Source: Bradyrhizobium sp. CCGB01
Lineage (GTDB): Bacteria > Pseudomonadota > Alphaproteobacteria > Rhizobiales > Xanthobacteraceae
NCBI RefSeq assembly: GCF_024199795.1
Contig: NZ_JANADK010000001.1
Location: 1,798,001 to 1,862,000 of the forward strand
Direction: 5' to 3'
DNA length: 64,000 bases
Under the pieces are notes generated by a model that was not told the DNA's origin, did no database searches, and worked only from the letters and a program-made list of their open reading frames with translations. The translations under genes were made by a program, and so were the position numbers. Of this stretch, positions 29,540 through 37,868 are shown piece after piece. How positions within the stretch are numbered: the first letter of the stretch is position 1; the number at the start of each line of letters is the position of its first letter.

Positions 29540-31141
29540 ATGCCGGCCGCAGATCGAAAGCCCCGCGGCGTTGCGCCCGCGGAGGGACGCAAGCCGGCAA
29601 GCCTGGCAGCGGTGGTGACGGCCTTTCCGCTCGCCACCGCTGCCAGGCTTGCCACATTGCGTGCCGGCGGCAACGCCATGGACGCAGCGGCAGCCGCCGC
29701 GTGGGCGTTGTCCGCCTGCGAACCGAGCGCGTCCGGGCTGGGTGGACAGACGTCGATGCTCGTGCGCCGTACCGACGGATCAATACGGATCATCGACGGA
29801 CCGTCGCGCGCACCCGCGGCGGCATCGCTCGAGACGATCACGGCGGTCCAGCAGAGCCGCGGTCATCGCGCCTGCACGGTTCCGTCGGCTCCCGCCACTC
29901 TCGACTGGGCGCAGCGCCAATATGGCGTGCTTAGTCGCGCCCAAGTGTTGGCGCCGGCGATCGGGATCGCGGAAGACGGCTATACCATCACGCAGCTGCA
30001 GCATCGGCAGTGCCGATGGTTGGTCCAATATCCGCGCGCCGGCGCGGCGGCGGAGTTGTTCCTGCCGGACGGCCGACCGCCGCCCCTCGGCTCAACGTTC
30101 CGCCAGCCCGCATTGGCGGTCACGCTTCGCGAGCTCGTGCGTCGCGGCATCGAGGATTTCGACCAGGGCTCCATTGCCCGTCGGATCACGGCGGACATGG
30201 CGACGTACGGCGGGCTCATCACTGCGGCCGATCTCTCAGCCTGCGCTCCGCCGGTCGAGACAGATCCGCTATCGGTCGAGTACGCCGGCTGCCGGATTGT
30301 CAGTGCTCCGGCGCCGAACGGCGGCCCGCAGCTCCTCATGGCATTCAACCTGTTGAAAGAGCTCGCGGAGCACGGCTTTGCGAGATCGGAAAGCGGATGG
30401 CGCAAGGTGCTCGCCCTTGCCGTGTCGGCCGCGTTCCGCGAACGCGAGCACATGAGCTCGCAGCAGCCCGCGCTAACTTTGCGCGACCCGCTGAGTCAGG
30501 ATCATGCAAGGCGGGTTGCGGCCGCGATTGCTGGCTCGCGAAAGCTCGCCTTCACGGCCGATTGCGCCGAAGAGCCCGGTGATGCAACCCATCTGGTGGT
30601 GTGCGACCGGCACGGCATGATCGTCAGCCTGACTCAGTCGATCCAATCGGTATTCGGCGCGAAGGTCGCCCACCGCACGCTCGGCTTTGTCTACAACAAT
30701 TATCTCTGCACCTGTCCGCGCACACCGCATGCTCATGCGCTCGCGCCGCGGTGCCGGCCCCGCTCGAACATTGCGCCGACGCTGGTGTTGGGCGGCCCCG
30801 CCGCAACGCCATTGCTTCCATTGGGCGCGGCCGGCAGCCGCCGCATCATCTCGGCCATTCTCCAGGTCACGAGCGAAGTCATCGATCACGGCCGTGACAT
30901 CGTTTCGGCCGTCAATGCGCCGCGCGTGCACGGGCTCGTGGGCGGCAAGGTCTGGATCGAGCGGCCGGCCGCGGACGACGCCTTGCTGAGTAGCCTCCTG
31001 GCGAGCGGACGCGAACCCGTCATCCGGTCACGCTATAGCTACGCCATGGCGGCCGTGCACGCGCTGCAGTTCTCGCCGGACGGCGGCGTCACGGGGGCGG
31101 CCGACCCCCGGCGTGACGGAACGGCGGGAACGTTCCAGTGA
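29540..31141 (+). CDS. Gamma-glutamyltransferase-like protein without the canonical nucleophile
   Basis: 533 residues from ATG 29540 (GGAG 8 bases upstream). The GGT fold is clear: AGGNAMDAAAAAAWALSACE near 42-61, SGLGGQTSMLV near 65-75, and the small-subunit region DATHLVVCDRHGMIVSLTQS starting near 348. GGTs cut themselves before a Thr in TTH, which then acts as nucleophile. Here the residue is A349 (A-T-H), so self-cleavage and classical catalysis should fail unless T350 takes over. Other substrate contacts also differ: the usual SSM is SNI (409-411) and the NNQMDDF-like stretch is NNYLCTC. There is no export signal, so it should be cytosolic. It overlaps the next gene by 4 bases. A changed reaction, or a binding role for a gamma-linked amino acid, is inferred. 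Confidence 0.82.
   Translation: MPAADRKPRGVAPAEGRKPASLAAVVTAFPLATAARLATLRAGGNAMDAAAAAAWALSACEPSASGLGGQTSMLVRRTDGSIRIIDGPSRAPAAASLETITAVQQSRGHRACTVPSAPATLDWAQRQYGVLSRAQVLAPAIGIAEDGYTITQLQHRQCRWLVQYPRAGAAAELFLPDGRPPPLGSTFRQPALAVTLRELVRRGIEDFDQGSIARRITADMATYGGLITAADLSACAPPVETDPLSVEYAGCRIVSAPAPNGGPQLLMAFNLLKELAEHGFARSESGWRKVLALAVSAAFREREHMSSQQPALTLRDPLSQDHARRVAAAIAGSRKLAFTADCAEEPGDATHLVVCDRHGMIVSLTQSIQSVFGAKVAHRTLGFVYNNYLCTCPRTPHAHALAPRCRPRSNIAPTLVLGGPAATPLLPLGAAGSRRIISAILQVTSEVIDHGRDIVSAVNAPRVHGLVGGKVWIERPAADDALLSSLLASGREPVIRSRYSYAMAAVHALQFSPDGGVTGAADPRRDGTAGTFQ
29596..29653 (+). promoter_or_regulatory. Perfect 20-bp inverted repeat at the 5' end of the GGT-like coding region
   Basis: Arm 29596-29615 is exactly complementary to 29634-29653; the 18-base spacer can add two or three more pairs. 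The RNA hairpin would begin 57 bases after the start codon, within codons for KPASLAAVV and TAARLATL. Such a stem may stall ribosomes, protect the upstream aminomutase message or change the protein ratio. There is no T-tract, so it is not a simple terminator. Confidence 0.7.
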
Positions 31142-31950
31142 TCGAAAAATCGACCACCCCGCCCGAGTCGACGCGCGCGAGAGCTAGGACCGATTGGCTC
31201 TTGGTCTTCTTGTTCGCGCTTCCGGTCGGGATCGCGCTCGCGAAGATTCCGGTCTTCCCGTCCGCCGCCGTGACGACAGGCTTTTTCTCGCTTGCCGACG
31301 TGCCTGTACATTTTCACGCCGCGGCCGAAAATGTGATGCTGGTAGCGCTGGGCGCCGTGATCGTCGCGGTTTTCCGGCTAACGCTCGGAGTGAGGGTCCT
31401 CAGTTTTTTTCGTCCCATCCTCCTGGCGATGGGGTTCGATATCCTGGGTATTCCGATCAGCCTCGCGTTCGTTCTAGCGGTGCTTGTGGTCATGGTCGGG
31501 CTTCGCCGGCTGCTCACGACCAATCACAACTACTCGCGCCTCGGCGTGCTGTTGAGTCTTGCCGCGGCGTGTCTGTTCGTCCCGTTGATAATCGGAAGTT
31601 GGTGGAATATCGCATGGCTGCGTGAGATTTCCCTGTTTCCTGTCATCGCGCTGTGCCTGACCTGCGAGAGCTTCGCTAAGGTGCTCGACCAGGACGGTTT
31701 GGCAGAGGCCCTCTGGCGGATGCTGATGGCGGTGATCGCAGCCGTCCTGATCGTGAGCTTGATCAAGCTGCCGGGCACGTTCAACTTCTTTCTCCGATTC
31801 CCCGAAATGGTGCTGGCGCTCGCCGGCAGCATTCTGCTGATCAACAGGTATCTTGACGTTCGCTTGTTCGAAGGCATGAACCCGTTCGCTCGAGAAAAGA
31901 CGGGCCCCTTAGTTGAGAAGCGGATGCCGACACGCGGTCGGAGCAAGTGA
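31138..31950 (+). CDS. Seven-helix membrane protein of the 7TM-transglutaminase-associated family, stand-alone
   Basis: 270 residues with about seven hydrophobic segments, the first near residues 20-38 (WLLVFLFALPVGIALAK). The C-terminal half, with SLFPVIALCLTCESFAKVLD and FPEMVLALAGSILLINRYLD, matches what I recall of the 7TM domain usually fused to an inactive transglutaminase (Pfam 7TM_transglut), which elsewhere neighbours RimK-like ATP-grasp ligases. The transglutaminase part is absent. ATG at 31138 overlaps the stop of the GGT-like gene (ATGA-type coupling). Likely in the inner membrane, as partner or exporter for the product of the neighbouring ligase; the role is inferred. Confidence 0.75.
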   Translation: MIEKSTTPPESTRARARTDWLLVFLFALPVGIALAKIPVFPSAAVTTGFFSLADVPVHFHAAAENVMLVALGAVIVAVFRLTLGVRVLSFFRPILLAMGFDILGIPISLAFVLAVLVVMVGLRRLLTTNHNYSRLGVLLSLAAACLFVPLIIGSWWNIAWLREISLFPVIALCLTCESFAKVLDQDGLAEALWRMLMAVIAAVLIVSLIKLPGTFNFFLRFPEMVLALAGSILLINRYLDVRLFEGMNPFAREKTGPLVEKRMPTRGRSK

Positions 31951-31978
31951 TGACTTGGAATATCAATTGGAGTCTGAC

Positions 31979-33025
31979 ATGCGCGCAGCTGTCGTTTGGA
32001 ACAGCGATCGTTTGGGAGTGATCAACCGGTTCGGACAGATATGTCCCGAGGAATACGGGCGCAACGCCGTCGAAAACGTGATGGCGGCCCTGCGCGACGG
32101 AGGGCATGAAACCCTCCTTTGCGAGGGTGACAAAACCCTGCTCGCCACGCTGGAGCGGTTCATGCCGCCGGATCGCCAGGGGCGGCCGTCAGGCATCGTA
32201 TTCAACATGGCCTACGGAATTCAGGGAGAGTGCCGCTACACGCATGTTCCGGCCATGCTTGAGATGGCAGGCGTTCCGTACACCGGGTCGAGCCCGCTCG
32301 GCCACGCGCTCGCCCTGGACAAGGTGATCACCAAGGAGCTCATCCGTGCTGCCGGCGTCCCGACGCCGAATTTCCAAGTCATGCGGTACGGCACCGAGGC
32401 GATCCGCGAGCTGCAGTTTCCGGTGGTGGTGAAGCCGCGTCACGAATCGACGAGCTTTGGTCTGCAGCTCGTGCACGAGCCGGCTCTGTTGAAGCCTTCC
32501 GTGGACGCGATCGTTGCGCAATACGATCAGGACGCGCTGGTCGAAGAGTACATTGACGGCCGCGAAATCTGCGTCGCATTGCTCGGCAACGAGGTGATCG
32601 AGACCCTGCCGTTGGTAGAGCATGATTTCGTCGACCGGCCCGTTCGCCTGATCACCTGGGAGGACAAGTCGCATCGCGCTGTGGCCGAACCCGAGAAAAT
32701 ATGTCCGGCCCTCGTGGACGAGGACCTCGCAAAGCGGCTACGTGACATTTCAGTCGCGACGTTCCGCGCGTGCTTCTGCCGCGATTATGCGCGCGTTGAT
32801 ATCCGCGTGGACCGCGCCGGACAGCCGTTCGTGCTGGAAATCAATTCCATGGCGGCGCTCGGGCAGGGCGCTTCGTATGTGCTCGCCGCCCGCGCGGCGG
32901 GCCTGGGCTTTCCGGCGCTGGCCAATCGCATCGTCGATGTCGCGCTGGCACGTTATGCATTGTCCGACAAAGCGGAGCCCGTTCCTGCGCAGCAGGGGAT
33001 GTCCCGGGTTCTGTTGAATTTCTGA
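31979..33025 (+). CDS. ATP-grasp ligase of the D-Ala-D-Ala ligase type, C-terminus replaced by IS256 sequence
   Basis: ATP-grasp enzymes join a carboxylate to an amine through an acyl phosphate. From ATG 31979 (MRAAVVWNSDRLG) 348 residues. Visible features: the ATP-grasp core VVVKPRHESTSFGLQLV (about 150-165), EEYIDGREICVALLG, and the Mg/phosphate-binding end RVDIRVDRAGQPFVLEINSM. The N-terminal region has GECRYTHVPAMLEMAGVPYT and GSSPLGHALALDK, as in Ddl proteins. From 32995 the reading enters the end of an IS256 element, so the last 10 residues (MSRVLLNF and neighbours) are foreign; the core is complete. The gene starts 28 bases after the 7TM stop. In this company it probably makes an unusual amide or dipeptide rather than cell-wall D-Ala-D-Ala. 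Confidence 0.82.
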   Translation: MRAAVVWNSDRLGVINRFGQICPEEYGRNAVENVMAALRDGGHETLLCEGDKTLLATLERFMPPDRQGRPSGIVFNMAYGIQGECRYTHVPAMLEMAGVPYTGSSPLGHALALDKVITKELIRAAGVPTPNFQVMRYGTEAIRELQFPVVVKPRHESTSFGLQLVHEPALLKPSVDAIVAQYDQDALVEEYIDGREICVALLGNEVIETLPLVEHDFVDRPVRLITWEDKSHRAVAEPEKICPALVDEDLAKRLRDISVATFRACFCRDYARVDIRVDRAGQPFVLEINSMAALGQGASYVLAARAAGLGFPALANRIVDVALARYALSDKAEPVPAQQGMSRVLLNF

Positions 33026-33890
33026 AGAGGTCGGCGTTGCCCACCTTCAGCCGGTAGGCTCGGGGTGCTGATTCCACAAAGGAGAGCAAGGCCATGACGA
33101 GAGATATCACACCAGCTGGTTGGCCGGCGACCGGGGCTGTGGACGAAGCGTTTGCAGAAGTGCGGGCGAGCTTCGATCGGTTCTGCCTTGCGGCAGGGAT
33201 CGAGGCGCTCGGCATGATGATGGAGGCGGACGTCACGGCGGTCTGCGGGCCGCGCCACGGTCGCGACGCGGCGCGGCGGGCGCACCGTTGGGGCCGAACG
33301 CGGGGACGGATCGGCTTCCATGGCGGCAAGATCGAGGTCGAGCGTCCGCGGGCGGGGTGGACGGCCGCGAGGTCACGATCCCGAGCTGGGAAACGGCGGA
33401 GGAGGATTGGCTCGGTCGCTGGGCGATGAACCTGATGCTGATCAATGTGTCGACGCGCCGGTTCGGCCGCGCTGTCCGGCTGCCGACGTGCCGGCACCGC
33501 TCGGATCGGGAGTTTCGAAGTCGGCGGCCTCGCGGAGGTTCGTAGCGCTGTCGGCGGCGCGGCTGGCCGACTTCATGGCTGCCGACCTGTCCGCGCTCGA
33601 CTTTCTGGTGGTCCAAATCGATGGGCTGCATCTCGGCGACGATCTCGTGCTGGTCGCCGCGATCGGGGTTGACGGCGAAGGCAACAAGCATCCGCTGGCG
33701 CAGGTGGAAGGGGCGACCGAGAATGCCGCAACGGTTCAGGCCCTGCTGGACAACCTGGTCTCGCGCGGGCTCGACCCGACGGTGCCAAGACTGTTCATCG
33801 CCGACGGCGCCAAAGCGTTGTCGAAGGCGAACCGCCGCACCTTTGGTTCGACCGCTGCGAGCCAGCGCTGCCAGATCCATAAGGCGCGCC
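32995..33890 (+). mobile_element. IS256-family element, truncated and frameshifted (copy 2)
   Basis: Begins with the terminal sequence GGGGATGTCCCGGGTTCTGT, then a transposase from ATG 33094 (MTRDITPAGWPATGAVDEAF). Frameshifts near 33360 and 33480 separate GREVTIPSWETAEEDWLGRW and VPAPLGSGVSKSAASRRFVA. The core DGEGNKHPLAQVEGATENAA is nearly identical to copy 1 at 26.3-27.0 kb. It ends abruptly at about 33890, where an IS5-type fragment begins. Orientation is opposite to copy 1, with both left ends facing the aminomutase cluster. Confidence 0.88.
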
Positions 33891-34010
33891 ACAAGATCAA
33901 GCAATGTCGGCGTGTCGCAACCAAATATGACAAGCCAGCAGCCAGTAACCTAGCGCTCGTCAAGCTCACATCTCATGCGGCATTGGCTACGTGCCTAGCG
34001 AGTCCGCGGC
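33891..34010 (+). mobile_element. IS5-family transposase C-terminal fragment
   Basis: In frame with the IS256 remnant, the reading becomes KIKQCRRVATKYDKPAASNL followed by ALVKLTS, the ending typical of IS5-type transposases. Only about 40 codons remain. Confidence 0.65.
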
Positions 34011-34794
34011 GCCCCAGCCGCCACGCCCGTTTTCCCAGTTCTTACCGTTGCCCCCGCACGTGACCGGGTTCGCGCTCGTCGTGCTACCGACCAAGCGGAT
34101 CCGAACTCAGCTTCAGGAATCTATCGTCTACCTTGATGCCGAAGCGGTCGGGAAAGTTCTCGGCCGCATGCGACATGCAACCCAGCGAAATGTCCGAGAG
34201 GTATGCTTCGTTTTCCGGATAGCTACCGCCGACATCGGAGTGTTTCCGGCAGACCTGCTGCAGCCAATCCGCATCCTTGAAATATAGCGCCAGGGCTGCC
34301 CCGCACATTCAGCGCGAGAGCAGGCTTTGTCGGGCACTTGCTGCGCCGGTTGTCGGCATTGAGACTCAATGCCAGAAACCTGACACTACGCGCCGCTACG
34401 AAGTGCCTGCTGAGCCTGCGAATTCACTTCGGCACGCGATTTGCTCTGTTCACGGCATCATCACCAATCGCGGTGTGACGGTCTTCGGGACGGACACGCC
34501 ACGCGTCGCTGTTCGCGTCTGGTCGGTTCCGACGGTTTGCTGTGGCAATGACTTGCCGCTCGGTTGTGAACAGAGAAAATGCAGGGAAGTGTTGGATCCG
34601 ATCTAGAGTTCTTCTTTTGGCAGCCACAACAATTGTGCTCGTCGCGAGCGGTGCAACCAAAGCGGCAGACCGTGAGCCAGGAGTGAAACTGCCACCGGCG
34701 GTGTGGGCTAGTCCGGAGGCTATGTTGGCGGACACGTCGGCGGCGGGTACGGTCGAACCTCCTTCACCAATCCCTACGGTCAGTCGATCTAGGG
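34011..34794. other. Upstream region of the gibberellin operon, no intact gene
   Basis: Contains a reverse frame at 34084-34308 (with YFKDADWLQQVCRKHSDVGG) and a forward frame from 34542 with a signal-like stretch (SRVLLLAATTIVLVASGATK); neither is recognised. The operon promoter is probably here or further upstream. A TGGCAA..TTGC pair near 34543-34556 has wrong spacing for sigma-54. Confidence 0.35.
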
Positions 34795-34964
34795 CGTGCC
34801 TGAGCGCTGCGTTGGCGCGCCTAAAATTGCGATGCGCCTTCCCCGCGCTGTTCGTGCGGCTGGAGGATCTCGCGCCTACCATCGCCGCGGAGGACGTCGT
34901 CTACATGCCGTCTTACGTCATCCTCGCCGCAGCGCCTGCCGGTCACCTTCCGCTTAGAGAGTGA
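34795..34964 (+). pseudogene. CYP115 remnant (C-terminal end of a cytochrome P450)
   Basis: The forward frame reads ACLSAALARLKLRCAFPALF, then VRLEDLAPTIAAEDVVYMPS: the haem-cysteine loop (normally CLGAALARLELR) followed by the last about 40 residues of a P450. Only this end remains, ending 9 bases before CYP112. A full-length CYP115 at this place in some rhizobia converts GA9 to GA4, and fragments of it are known in Bradyrhizobium; the position and sequence fit that remnant. Assignment to CYP115 rather than another P450 rests on position. Confidence 0.7.
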
Positions 34965-34973
34965 AGTGCCACC

Positions 34974-36176
34974 ATGTCCGAACAACCCTTGCCGACGCTG
35001 CCGATGTGGCGCGTCGATCACATCGAGCCCTCGCCTGAGATGTTGGCGCTACGCGCCGACGGTCCGATCCACCGCGTGCGCTTCCCGTCCGGGCACGAAG
35101 GCTGGTGGGTGACAGGCTACGACGAGGCCAAGGCGGTGCTGTCCGACGCGGCTTTCCGGCCCGCGGGAATGCCGCCGGTGGCATTCACCCCGGATTCGGT
35201 GATTCTCGGTTCGCCGGGATGGCTGGTCTCGCACGAGGGGGGCGAGCATTCCCGGTTACGCGCGATCGTGGCGCCGGCCTTCAGCAACGCCAGGATGAAG
35301 CTGCTTGCGCAGGAGGTAGAGGCGATCGCCGCGCAGTTGTTCGACACGCTGGCGGCCCAGCCCCAGCCCGCCGACCTGCGGCGCCACCTCTGCTTTCCGC
35401 TTCCGGCCATGGTCATCAGCGCGCTGATGGGCGTGGCCTACCAGGATCACGCCTTTTTCGCTGGCCTGTCCGACGAGGTGATGACGCATCAGCATGAAAG
35501 CGGCCCGCGCAGCGCGTCGCGGCTGGCCTGGGAAGAGCTGCGCGTCTACATTCGCGGCAAGATGCGGGACAAGCGCCAGGATCCGGGCGACAACCTGCTG
35601 ACGGATCTGCTCGCGGCGGTCGATCAGGGCAAGGCGACCGAGGAGGAGGCGATCGGCCTGGCGGCGGGCATGCTGGTGGCGGGGCACGAGAGCACCATCG
35701 CGCAGATCGAATTCGGCCTGCTGGCCATGTTTCGTCATCCGCAACAGCGCGAACGCTTGGTCCGCGATCCATCCCTGGTGGACAAGGCGGTGGACGAAAT
35801 CCTGCGCATGTACCCGCCTGGCGCCGGCTGGGACGGCATCATGCGCTATCCGAGGACCGACGTGACCATCGCGGGCGTGCATATTCCCGCGGAGAGCAAG
35901 GTGCTGGTCGGCCTACCGGCGACGTCGTTCGATCCGCGCCATTTCGACGACCCGGAAATTTTCGACATCGGACGCGATGGCAAGCCGCACCTGGCATTCT
36001 CCCACGGGCCGCACTCCTGCGTCGGCGGGGCGCTGGCCAGGCTGGAGCTCAAGGCGGTGTTCGGTTCGATCTTCCAGCGCTTTCCCGGGCTGCGCCTCGC
36101 CGTGGCGCCCGAAGAACTGAAGTTGCGCAAGGAGATCATCACTGGCGGCTTCGAGGAGATGCCGGTGCTCTGGTGA
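34974..36176 (+). CDS. Cytochrome P450 CYP112 (gibberellin 20-oxidase type)
   Basis: In rhizobial gibberellin synthesis CYP112 oxidises C-20 of GA12 and removes it to give GA9. 400 residues from ATG 34974. Landmarks: I-helix oxygen-binding [15 protein letters not shown] (about 233-247), ExxR in [10 protein letters not shown], and haem loop [19 protein letters not shown] with the ligand at C349. Soluble bacterial type, no membrane anchor. It overlaps by 4 bases a longer reading frame of CYP114, whose likely start is about 90 bases downstream. First complete gene of the operon. Intact. Confidence 0.93.
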   Translation: MSEQPLPTLPMWRVDHIEPSPEMLALRADGPIHRVRFPSGHEGWWVTGYDEAKAVLSDAAFRPAGMPPVAFTPDSVILGSPGWLVSHEGGEHSRLRAIVAPAFSNARMKLLAQEVEAIAAQLFDTLAAQPQPADLRRHLCFPLPAMVISALMGVAYQDHAFFAGLSDEVMTHQHESGPRSASRLAWEELRVYIRGKMRDKRQDPGDNLLTDLLAAVDQGKATEEEAIGLAAGMLVAGHESTIAQIEFGLLAMFRHPQQRERLVRDPSLVDKAVDEILRMYPPGAGWDGIMRYPRTDVTIAGVHIPAESKVLVGLPATSFDPRHFDDPEIFDIGRDGKPHLAFSHGPHSCVGGALARLELKAVFGSIFQRFPGLRLAVAPEELKLRKEIITGGFEEMPVLW

Positions 36177-36268
36177 TGCGTCGACGCCGGGGATCGGGAT
36201 CTTCTCCGCAATTTACCGGACGCGCCTGGTTCGCGCCGGTCAGATCATCCAACCAACAGGTAACCAAG

Positions 36269-37558
36269 ATGGACGCGAAAGAAACAACGGCAGCTTGCCG
36301 CGATGCCTTCGACGAACTGGCGTCGCCAGCGTGCATTCACGACCCCTATCCGTTCATGCGGTGGTTGCGCGACCACGATCCGGTGCATCGCGCGGCGTCG
36401 GGCCTTTTTCTTTTGAGCCGCCACGCCGACATCTGCTGGGCGCTCGAGGCAACGGGCGATGCGTTTCGGGGACCCGCGCCGGGCGAACTGGCGCGCTATA
36501 TCCCACGTGCGGCGACCAGCCTGTCGCTCAATCTGCTGGCCTCTACGATAGCGATGAAGGACCCACCGACGCATACACGTCTGCGCCGGCTGGTCTCGCG
36601 CCATTTCACCATGGGCCAGATTGAGAACCTGCGGCCGAGCATCGCGCGCATCGTCGCAGCGCGCCTGGACGGCATGGCGCCCGCGCTGGAGCGCGGGGAG
36701 GTAGTGGACCTGCATCGGGAATTCGCCCTAGCCTTGTCCATGCTGGTCTTCGCCGAACTGTTCGGCATGCCCCAGGACGACATGTTCGGGCTCGCCGCCG
36801 GCATCCGCACCATTCTGGAAGGCCTGAACCCGCACGCGAGCAATCCCCAGCTCGCAGCGGCGGACGCGGCCAGCGCCAAGGTGCAGGCCTACTTCGGCGG
36901 CCTCATACAGCGCAAGCGCACCGGACCCCGCCACGACATCGTGTCGATGCTGGTCGGCGCGCACGACGACCATGCCGAGACGCTGTCGGATGCGGAGTTG
37001 ATCGGCATGCTCTGGGGCATGCTGCTGGGTGGCTTCACCACCACTGCTGCGACGATCGACCATGCGGTCCTGGCCATGCTGGCGTATCCCGAACAGCGGC
37101 ACTGGCTGCAGAGAGACGCCGTCGGTGTGAAGGCATTCGTAGAAGAAGTCCTACGCCGCGACGCGGTCGCCCTGTTCAGCGCCACTCCGCGTATCGCCCA
37201 GCACGACATCGAACTGGGCGGCGTGGTGATCCCGAAGAACGCGGACGTGCGCTTGCTGATCGCGGCCGGGAATCGCGACCCCGACGCCTTCGGCGATCCC
37301 GACCACTTCGATCCCGCGCGGTTCTACGGCACCAGTCCTGGCATGTCGGCTGACGGGAAGATCATGCTGACCTTCGGCCACGGCATCCACTTCTGCCTCG
37401 GTGCGCAACTGGCCCGGGTGGAGTTGGCCGAGAGCCTGACGCGGATCCAGGCACGCTTCCCCAGGCTGGCATTGGCCGAGCAGCCGACTCGGGAGCCCTC
37501 GGGGTTCCTTAGGACGTTTCGCGCGCTGCCGGTGCGGCTGCATGCGCAGGGGGGCTGA
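36269..37558 (+). CDS. Cytochrome P450 CYP114 (B-ring contraction, ent-kaurenoic acid to GA12-aldehyde)
   Basis: 429 residues from ATG 36269 ([20 protein letters not shown]); the frame is open upstream to 36173 but that stretch is Arg-rich and unlike the family. Landmarks: I-helix [15 protein letters not shown], ExxR in [10 protein letters not shown], haem loop [19 protein letters not shown] with the ligand at C376. With its dedicated ferredoxin (next gene, 1 base after the stop) it oxidises ent-kaurenoic acid and contracts the ring to give GA12-aldehyde. Intact. Confidence 0.93.
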   Translation: MDAKETTAACRDAFDELASPACIHDPYPFMRWLRDHDPVHRAASGLFLLSRHADICWALEATGDAFRGPAPGELARYIPRAATSLSLNLLASTIAMKDPPTHTRLRRLVSRHFTMGQIENLRPSIARIVAARLDGMAPALERGEVVDLHREFALALSMLVFAELFGMPQDDMFGLAAGIRTILEGLNPHASNPQLAAADAASAKVQAYFGGLIQRKRTGPRHDIVSMLVGAHDDHAETLSDAELIGMLWGMLLGGFTTTAATIDHAVLAMLAYPEQRHWLQRDAVGVKAFVEEVLRRDAVALFSATPRIAQHDIELGGVVIPKNADVRLLIAAGNRDPDAFGDPDHFDPARFYGTSPGMSADGKIMLTFGHGIHFCLGAQLARVELAESLTRIQARFPRLALAEQPTREPSGFLRTFRALPVRLHAQGG

Positions 37559-37559
37559 G

Positions 37560-37868
37560 ATGCGCGTCGTGGTCGACCAGCATTTGTGCGGAACCTTCGG
37601 CCAGTGCGCGCTGACTCTGCCGACCACCTTTCGCCAGCGCGAACCGGACGGCATTGCCGAAGTGTGCGTGGCGACAGTGCCGCAGGCGCTGCACGCCGCC
37701 GTGCGACTCGCGGCCAGCCAGTGCCCAGTCGCCGCCATTCGGCTCATCGAAAGCGACGCTCGGGATGACAAGCGCGCCAGCGCCGACCCTGCGCCTTCTC
37801 CGGCGCAGGCCGACCAGCATGCCGCGAAAGACCATCGCAGTCCAGGAGGACACGATGAGATGGTTTGA
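37560..37868 (+). CDS. [3Fe-4S]-type ferredoxin of the gibberellin operon (electron donor to CYP114)
   Basis: 102 residues from ATG 37560, one base after the CYP114 stop. Cluster ligands: C10 and C16 (HLCGTFGQCALTL) and C55 in QCPVAAIRL, the usual C-x5-C ... C-P pattern of P450-partner 3Fe-4S ferredoxins; an extra Cys (C36) sits in EVCVATV. The C-terminal 35 residues are Ala/Asp/Pro-rich and probably disordered. It overlaps the start of the SDR gene by 14 bases. Small acidic cytosolic electron carrier; needed for the full CYP114 reaction in the known pathway. Confidence 0.9.
   Translation: MRVVVDQHLCGTFGQCALTLPTTFRQREPDGIAEVCVATVPQALHAAVRLAASQCPVAAIRLIESDARDDKRASADPAPSPAQADQHAAKDHRSPGGHDEMV

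Noticed and set aside
34541..34558. TGGCAA ... TTGC upstream of the gibberellin operon as a sigma-54 promoter
   Set aside because: Only 9 bases separate GG and GC; sigma-54 promoters need 10.
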